From Candidatus Omnitrophota bacterium (GTDB taxonomy: Bacteria > Omnitrophota > Gorgyraeia > Duberdicusellales > 4484-171), in the NCBI GenBank assembly GCA_028717025.1, contig JAQUOR010000051.1, forward strand, positions 1-9,926: DNA of 9,926 nucleotides, written 5' to 3'. The translations under genes and the position numbers were made by a program. Numbering within the stretch: position 1 is the stretch's first letter; each line of letters opens with the position of its first letter. The notes beneath the pieces were generated by a model, which ran no database searches, was not told the DNA's origin, and was given only the letters and a program-made list of their open reading frames with translations. Of the stretch, positions 5,738-9,926 are shown piece after piece.

Positions 5738-6994
5738 ATGAACTACGATGTTAAAGATTTGAAATTAGCAGAGAAAGGAGCGTTACGTATTGAGTGGGCA
5801 CGCAACAATATGCCTGTGCTTGAGCTCATTGCGCAGCGTTTTAAAACCGAAAGACCATTGAAGAAATTGAAAATTGCCGCCTGTTTACATGTGACTACCG
5901 AAACAGCAGTATTGATGGAAGTGCTTAAGGCAGGAGGGGCAGAAATCGACCTGTGCGCTTCAAACCCTTTATCGACCCAGGATGATGTGGCAGCGTCGCT
6001 GGCAAAACATCTTGGAATCCGTGTGTTTGCAATTAAAGGCGAGGATACAAAGACATATTACAACCATATACACGCGGCGCTTAAGGCGCGTCCCGATATT
6101 ACCATGGATGACGGCGCAGACTTAGTAAGCACCATCCATCAGCGTAAACCTGCCGAACACAGCAATATTATCGGAGGAACAGAGGAAACCACAACCGGCG
6201 TGATACGGTTGCGTGCCTTGGGGGCAAGCGGGAAATTACGCTATCCCATCATTGCGGTCAACGATGCACAGACCAAGCATTTTTTTGATAACCGCTATGG
6301 AACAGGGCAGTCGACAATCGACGGTATTATCCGCGCGACCAACAAGCTTTTGGCAGGTTCAACGTTCGTCGTGTGCGGCTACGGCTGGTGCGGCAGGGGT
6401 CTGGCCATGCGCGCAAAAGGCATGGGCGCAAAAGTGTGCATAGTCGAAGTGGACCCCTTAAAGGCGCTGGAAGCAGCGATGGATGGATACGAAGTCATGC
6501 CTATCGCAACTGCCGCGAAAATAGGAGATATTTTTGTCACTGCCACAGGAGATATACATGTTCTTCGAAAAGAACATTTTCTTGCGATGAAAGACGGCGC
6601 TATCGTGGCTAATACCGGCCATTTTAACGTCGAAATAGACATCGAGGCGCTCGAGCGTCTGCGCAGAAAGAAAAAAGTGATTCGTGATTTTGTTGAGGAA
6701 TATATTTTGGCGAGTGGAAAAAAGATTTATCTTTTAGGCGAAGGCCGCCTCATCAATCTGGCGGCTGCGGAAGGCCATCCCGCTTCTGTTATGGATTTAA
6801 GCTTTGCCAACCAGGCACTCAGCGTCGAATACATAACAAAGAACCATAAAGTGCTGGAAAACGAGGTTTACGGCGTTCCCGAAGACATCGATAGAAACAT
6901 CGCGGCATTGAAGCTGAAATCATTAGGCATTACCATAGATACATTAACACCAGAACAGAAGAAGTATCTTTCCAGCTGGGAAATGGGAACATAG
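5738..6994 (+). CDS. ahcY: adenosylhomocysteinase (S-adenosyl-L-homocysteine hydrolase), short form
   Basis: It splits S-adenosylhomocysteine into adenosine and homocysteine using bound NAD, relieving product inhibition of methyltransferases and feeding methionine recovery. The 418 residues include H51 and T53 (LHVTTETAVL), D124/D125 (MDDGADLV), E150 (GGTEETTTG), K180, D184 and N185 (TKHFFDN), and the Rossmann motif GYGWCGRG (214-221). The usual C-terminal Lys/Tyr extension contributed to the partner subunit is absent; the protein ends SSWEMGT, as in the short archaeal/Thermotoga-like forms. At least one archaeal short form prefers S-inosylhomocysteine, so the exact substrate is open. AAGGAG (5728-5733) precedes the ATG; metK is upstream. 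Confidence 0.96.
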   Translation: MNYDVKDLKLAEKGALRIEWARNNMPVLELIAQRFKTERPLKKLKIAACLHVTTETAVLMEVLKAGGAEIDLCASNPLSTQDDVAASLAKHLGIRVFAIKGEDTKTYYNHIHAALKARPDITMDDGADLVSTIHQRKPAEHSNIIGGTEETTTGVIRLRALGASGKLRYPIIAVNDAQTKHFFDNRYGTGQSTIDGIIRATNKLLAGSTFVVCGYGWCGRGLAMRAKGMGAKVCIVEVDPLKALEAAMDGYEVMPIATAAKIGDIFVTATGDIHVLRKEHFLAMKDGAIVANTGHFNVEIDIEALERLRRKKKVIRDFVEEYILASGKKIYLLGEGRLINLAAAEGHPASVMDLSFANQALSVEYITKNHKVLENEVYGVPEDIDRNIAALKLKSLGITIDTLTPEQKKYLSSWEMGT

Positions 6995-7002
6995 AGGAAG
7001 AC

Positions 7003-7032
7003 CCATGAGCTTATACGTTCTTAAGCTCATGG
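7003..7032 (+). repeat. perfect 11-bp inverted repeat between ahcY and pfkA
   Basis: CCATGAGCTTA (7003-7013) pairs with TAAGCTCATGG (7022-7032) around TACGTTCT. An A-rich, not T-rich, tract follows on this strand, so it is not a + strand intrinsic terminator; read on the minus strand it is followed by no better tract. The arms share CCATGAGCT and AGCTCATG with the hairpin at 245-269, with the two shared pieces in swapped order. Confidence 0.6.
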
Positions 7033-7080
7033 AGAAAAAGAGAAGAGGTTTTCAGGATCAACTGAAAAATTGCGAAAGCT

Positions 7081-8037
7081 ATGATCAAACGTATCGGCAT
7101 ACTGACGAGAGATTGCGCGGGAATAAACGCGTGCATCAGGGCGATAGTGCGCGCCGCCGATTCTTACGGCATCGAAACCATGGGGATCTTCAGAGGCTAT
7201 GATGGTCTCGTGAACAATGACGTTAAAACCTTGACGCATCGTTCGGTCTCAGGAATCATCAACGAGGGCGGCACGATTTTAAAGGCTGCACGCTCAAAAC
7301 GTTTTATGACCGAAGAGGGTCAGATCGCCGCTTTACGTACGCTCAAGAGCAATCAGATCGACGGTTTGATTGTCGTAGGCGGTAATGGCTCCCTGACCGG
7401 TGCCTATCATTTTTCCAAAAAATGCGATATACCCATCATCGGCGTGCCGGCGACTATTGACAATGATGTCAATGGAGTAGACGCAACAATCGGCGCCGAC
7501 ACTGCAGTCAACGTTGCCCTTGATGCGTTGGATAAAGTACGCGATACGGCCACTTCCCTTGAGCGCATATTCGTCGTCGAAGTGATGGGGCGCGATTGTG
7601 GTTATATTGCGCTGCGGGTGGCTCTGGCTGGAGGCTGTGAAGAGGTGTTGTTCCCGGAACAGGATTTTAACATCGAGGAGATGTGCGAAGAAATCACGGA
7701 AGGCAACGTCAAAGGAAAGATCAGCTGGATCATTATTGTCGCCGAGGGAAAAGTAAAAGCCCCGTACATCGCAAAAAAGATCAACGAGATAACCGGCCTG
7801 GAAACGCGTGAAGTCGTACTGGGGCATATACAGCGTGGCGGCAGGCCCACGGCGGTCGATAGAATATTGGCAGCACGCTACGGGACGTACGCGGTAGAAC
7901 TTATTAAGGAAGGCGAATCCGGCAAGTGCGTAGGTATCCGGAACAATGAATTGGTGGTGATAACGCTTGAAGAAGCAATCAAGCCAAAAGATGTAGAAGC
8001 TGAAACGTATTACAGGCTCATTAAGCTTCTTACGTAG
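7081..8037 (+). CDS. pfkA: 6-phosphofructokinase-family protein with altered nucleotide loop
   Basis: The family phosphorylates fructose 6-phosphate in glycolysis. The 318 residues align almost without gaps to E. coli PfkA: T125/D127/D129 (PATIDNDV), R162, M169-G170-R171, E222, R243, H249 and R252 (GHIQRGG). G103 and A124 in place of the PPi-type Asp and Lys argue for ATP rather than PPi. Two changes stand out. The N-terminal loop SGGDAPG is reduced to RDCAG (residues 10-14), losing the glycine pair that touches ATP phosphates, and GGDGS is GGNGS (N102). Activity, donor and regulation therefore need caution. The start follows an in-frame TGA at 7063; no good ribosome-binding site is seen. An aldolase gene follows. 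Confidence 0.88.
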   Translation: MIKRIGILTRDCAGINACIRAIVRAADSYGIETMGIFRGYDGLVNNDVKTLTHRSVSGIINEGGTILKAARSKRFMTEEGQIAALRTLKSNQIDGLIVVGGNGSLTGAYHFSKKCDIPIIGVPATIDNDVNGVDATIGADTAVNVALDALDKVRDTATSLERIFVVEVMGRDCGYIALRVALAGGCEEVLFPEQDFNIEEMCEEITEGNVKGKISWIIIVAEGKVKAPYIAKKINEITGLETREVVLGHIQRGGRPTAVDRILAARYGTYAVELIKEGESGKCVGIRNNELVVITLEEAIKPKDVEAETYYRLIKLLT

Positions 8038-8050
8038 GTTTTTCTGATTG

Positions 8051-8110
8051 TATCCCTTGCGCCTATATATCGGTTTATTTTCTACGAAACTAAACCGAAG
8101 CGCTTCGGGA
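8051..8110 (+). repeat. interspersed nested-hairpin repeat, copy C
   Basis: The left end is TATCCCTTGCGCCTATATAT and the right end GCGCTTCGGGATTAATTC. The inner stem CGGTTTA (8071-8077) pairs perfectly with TAAACCG (8091-8097) around a 13-base loop. The outer arms TCCC and GCGC pair with GCGC and GGGA across a small internal loop. It begins 13 bases after the pfkA stop codon. Confidence 0.78.
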
Positions 8111-8147
8111 TTAATTCGTCCTGTTCTTGCACCCGATAGATTCTCTC

Positions 8148-8181
8148 GCAATTTCTCGCCGTAGGAACGGCAGGAAATTGC
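8148..8181 (+). promoter_or_regulatory. leader hairpin upstream of the aldolase gene
   Basis: GCAATTTC (8148-8155) pairs with GAAATTGC (8174-8181), and inside it GCCGT (8158-8162) pairs with ACGGC (8167-8171) around AGGA. The 3' side, AGGAAATTGCAA (8172-8183), is repeated exactly at 8220-8231, where it overlaps the ribosome-binding site and the first base of the start codon. The 5' arm could therefore pair with either copy. A regulatory function is inference. Confidence 0.5.
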
Positions 8182-8215
8182 AAAATATCAATGGAGGCAA
8201 AAAACAGGGCTCATT

Positions 8216-8222
8216 AAGGAGG
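8216..8222 (+). promoter_or_regulatory. ribosome-binding site of the aldolase gene, overlapping a direct repeat
   Basis: AAGGAGG lies eight bases before the ATG at 8231. Its last three bases belong to the 12-base sequence AGGAAATTGCAA (8220-8231) that also occurs at 8172-8183. Confidence 0.8.
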
Positions 8223-8230
8223 AAATTGCA

Positions 8231-9634
8231 ATGGTTTACGCAAAGGAAGGAGACGTTTTTAAGAGCGGAGTGATACAAGAAGCCAAGGGTACTATAGCGA
8301 TAAAAGATTTCGCTAAATTTAGAGAAACAGAGGTCGATAGTCTTGTTGAGACGATTATTTTAGGTCAATCGGATCATATGAAGAAATTTTGCTTTTGGGT
8401 TGCTTATAACGCAGCGCTTGCGTGCGGAGTGGTTCCTTCTTCTATACAGGGGCTGTATGAGGCGATGGGCAAGGGCCGGTTAAGCGGCTTTACCGTTCCG
8501 GCAATGAACATCAGGACCCTTACGTATGATTTAGTGCGGGCAGTTTTTCGGTCAGCGAAAAAAATTGACGCGGGTTCGTTTATTTTTGAAATAGCCAAGA
8601 GTGAAATCGGCTATACCGATCAAAGGCCCATGGAATATTCTTCAATGATTATGCTGGCAGCGATCAAAGAGGGCTACAAAGGCCCTGTGTTCATTCAGGG
8701 CGATCATTTTCAGTTAAAGGCGAAAAACTATTTGCAGGACAAAGAAAAAGAAGTTAATCAACTGAAGGAAATTATCAAAGAAGCCATTGATGCCTCTTTT
8801 TACAATATCGACATCGATTCATCCACGCTCGTTGACTTAGAGAAAAAATCTCTTGATGAGCAGCAGAAGTCAAATTATGAGGTTTGTTCTCTTTTTACCC
8901 AGTATATCCGGCAGGCACAGCCGAAGGGCGTTACTATCTCGGTAGGGGGAGAAATAGGCGAAGTCGGCGGGAAAAATTCAACACCCGAGGAACTTAACGC
9001 TTTCATAAAAGGGTATTTGAAAATTTTAGGCAAAGCGAAAGGGATCTCCAAAATAAGTATCCAGACAGGTACTTCCCATGGAGGCGTGGTCTTACCCGAC
9101 GGCTCAATTGCCAAGGTAAGCATTGATTTCGACACCTTGAAGAAACTCTCGGAAATCGCGCGTAAAGAATACGGCATGGCAGGCGCAGTGCAGCATGGCG
9201 CTTCTACCTTGCCTAACGAAGCGTTTCATCATTTTCCTCAAGTGAGCTGTGCGGAGATCCATTTAGCAACCCAGTTTCAGAATATTGTGTATGACTATCT
9301 TCCGCTGCCCCTTAAAGAAAAAATATACGCCTGGTTACATGCCAATTGTGCGGCAGAGAAAAAACCGGGGTTAACGGATGACCAGTTTATTTACAAAACG
9401 CGTAAATCAGCGCTCGGGCCTTTTAAAAAAGAGATTTTTTCTCTTCCGAAAGATTGGAAGGATAAAATTTCATCAGTGCTTGAAAAAGAATTTTCTTTTC
9501 TTTTTGAGCAGCTGAACATTAAAAACACTAAAAAACATGTCGATACGTTTGTAACGCTTATGCCTGTGCTAAAGAAAAAAGAAGATTTCTTAAAAGAAGA
9601 AAAAGAATTGGGTGATTTAGAAGGAGCTGATTAG
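8231..9634 (+). CDS. class II (zinc) fructose-bisphosphate aldolase family protein, long form
   Basis: Class II aldolases cleave or form fructose 1,6-bisphosphate with a catalytic Zn2+. The aldolase core spans about residues 83-330: GFTVPAMNIRT, catalytic D158 with zinc ligand H159 (QGDHFQ), E241 in GEIGEVGG, H283 (TSHGGVVLPDG) and H322 (VQHGAST). At 467 residues it is much longer than the usual 280-360, with about 80 extra N-terminal residues and about 120 C-terminal residues that are helical and Lys/Glu-rich. Neighbouring pfkA supports the fructose-bisphosphate substrate, but the exact sugar (tagatose or another ketose bisphosphate) cannot be settled from sequence. A strong AAGGAGG precedes the start. 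Confidence 0.85.
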   Translation: MVYAKEGDVFKSGVIQEAKGTIAIKDFAKFRETEVDSLVETIILGQSDHMKKFCFWVAYNAALACGVVPSSIQGLYEAMGKGRLSGFTVPAMNIRTLTYDLVRAVFRSAKKIDAGSFIFEIAKSEIGYTDQRPMEYSSMIMLAAIKEGYKGPVFIQGDHFQLKAKNYLQDKEKEVNQLKEIIKEAIDASFYNIDIDSSTLVDLEKKSLDEQQKSNYEVCSLFTQYIRQAQPKGVTISVGGEIGEVGGKNSTPEELNAFIKGYLKILGKAKGISKISIQTGTSHGGVVLPDGSIAKVSIDFDTLKKLSEIARKEYGMAGAVQHGASTLPNEAFHHFPQVSCAEIHLATQFQNIVYDYLPLPLKEKIYAWLHANCAAEKKPGLTDDQFIYKTRKSALGPFKKEIFSLPKDWKDKISSVLEKEFSFLFEQLNIKNTKKHVDTFVTLMPVLKKKEDFLKEEKELGDLEGAD

Positions 9635-9700
9635 TAATAAGCTCCCAGCGTTTAATATAAAGTTCGTAGTTGAAAGTATAGGCAGCAATTTTCCTGGCAG

Positions 9701-9772
9701 TATCCCTTGCGCCTGTATACCCGAAAAATTTTACGCGCTGTGCGCAGAGTATTTTTCGGGAGCGCTTCGGGA
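9701..9772 (+). repeat. interspersed nested-hairpin repeat, copy D
   Basis: The left end TATCCCTTGCGCCT is identical to copy C, and the right end GCGCTTCGGGATTAATT also matches. The inner stem CCCGAAAAAT (9720-9729) pairs perfectly with ATTTTTCGGG (9751-9760), and its loop holds a third small hairpin, GCGC-TGT-GCGC (9735-9745). Its inner arm is nearly the same as in copy B. It lies 66 bases after the aldolase stop. Confidence 0.78.
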
Positions 9773-9805
9773 TTAATTTTCCCGACTGGCGTCGGGAAGA
9801 ATTAA
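9773..9805 (+). promoter_or_regulatory. hairpin abutting the ilvD ribosome-binding site
   Basis: TTAATTTTCCCGAC (9773-9786) pairs over 14 bp with GTCGGGAA(G)AATTAA (9791-9805), with one bulged G at 9799 and loop TGGC. The 3' arm runs into the first bases of AAGGAGG (9804-9810). It directly follows repeat copy D, whose conserved ATTAATT tail supplies part of the 5' arm. It could modulate access to the ribosome-binding site; this is inference from position. Confidence 0.5.
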
Positions 9806-9815
9806 GGAGGTCCGT

Positions 9816-9926
9816 ATGCGTTCAGATAAAATTAAAAAAGGAATAGAGAGAATGCCCAATAGGGCCCTTCTTTATGGCACAGGATTGCATCCTTCGCACA
9901 TAGAGCGTCCTTTTATCGGTATTGCC
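9816..9926 (+). CDS. ilvD: dihydroxy-acid dehydratase, 5' end only
   Basis: Only the first 37 codons are inside the window. The opening MRSDKIKKGIERMPNRALL followed by YGTGL and RPFIGIA is the conserved N terminus of IlvD/Edd-family dehydratases, and the MRSDxxKKGxxRxPxRxLL pattern points to IlvD. That enzyme, an iron-sulfur protein, dehydrates dihydroxy acids in valine, isoleucine and leucine synthesis. AAGGAGG lies five bases before the ATG. The Fe-S ligands and the rest of the protein lie beyond the edge. Confidence 0.92.
   Translation, partial: MRSDKIKKGIERMPNRALLYGTGLHPSHIERPFIGIA

Noticed and set aside
7005..7202. Open frame of 65 codons upstream of and overlapping the phosphofructokinase start
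   Set aside because: It starts inside the inverted repeat, overlaps the real gene by over 100 bases in another frame, and its product is Arg/His-rich with no recognisable pattern.
7333..8151. 272-codon open frame on the minus strand opposite pfkA and repeat C
   Set aside because: It lies opposite a well-supported phosphofructokinase gene, and its translation shows no family motif; it is explained by the codon pattern of the + strand gene.
9623..9645. Hairpin GGAGCT/AGCTCC around the aldolase stop codon as a terminator
   Set aside because: It has only 6 bp with an 11-base loop and no following T tract.
1542..9772. CRISPR array
   Set aside because: The repeats are few, widely spaced, palindromic throughout and have no regular spacers; no cas genes are seen.

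Overview
The window reads as a compact bacterial chromosome segment. Ten protein genes (the last cut by the window edge) and two tRNA genes all lie on the + strand. They are packed as housekeeping genes with short gaps and no phage or transposase genes. Ribosome-binding sites are mixed: strong AGGAGG-type sites precede yebC, metK, ahcY, the aldolase and ilvD, and little or nothing precedes ruvC, ruvA, scpB and pfkA. The gene mix (C4 zinc-ribbon coiled-coil protein, type-I RNase H, YebC, RuvC/RuvA, ScpB, short-form SAH hydrolase, long class II aldolase) fits a little-cultured Gram-negative-type lineage. Omnitrophota or a relative is my guess from general resemblance; it is not shown by the sequence.

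Layout. Positions 1-350 hold the 3' part of a CAT-anticodon tRNA (probably tRNA-Ile2), a decayed stretch carrying an exact copy of that tRNA's 3' end, a strong hairpin, and a complete tRNA-Val(CAC). Positions 399-1516 hold a zinc-ribbon protein gene overlapping an RNase HI gene by 4 bases. Positions 1517-1761 are non-coding and structured, with two copies of an interspersed palindromic repeat. Positions 1762-4480 hold yebC, ruvC, ruvA and scpB: translation, Holliday-junction processing and chromosome segregation. Positions 4485-6994 hold metK and ahcY, which make SAM and clear S-adenosylhomocysteine. Positions 7081-9634 hold a phosphofructokinase and a long class II aldolase, consecutive glycolytic steps. 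The start of ilvD (branched-chain amino acid synthesis) lies at 9816.

The most unusual content is between genes. Four copies of a nested-hairpin repeat (1542-1613, 1630-1690, 8051-8110, 9701-9772) share a framework close to TATCCCTTGCGCCTATATA ... GCGCTTCGGGATTAATT around an inner stem that differs from copy to copy while staying paired. One copy has an exchanged but still complementary outer arm, so the fold rather than the sequence seems to be kept. The two copies near the end each precede a further hairpin close to the ribosome-binding site of the next gene (aldolase, ilvD). In the aldolase leader a 12-base direct repeat offers two alternative partners for one upstream arm, one of them touching the ribosome-binding site. 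Among the proteins, the phosphofructokinase lacks the glycine pair of its nucleotide-binding loop although its other catalytic residues are present.
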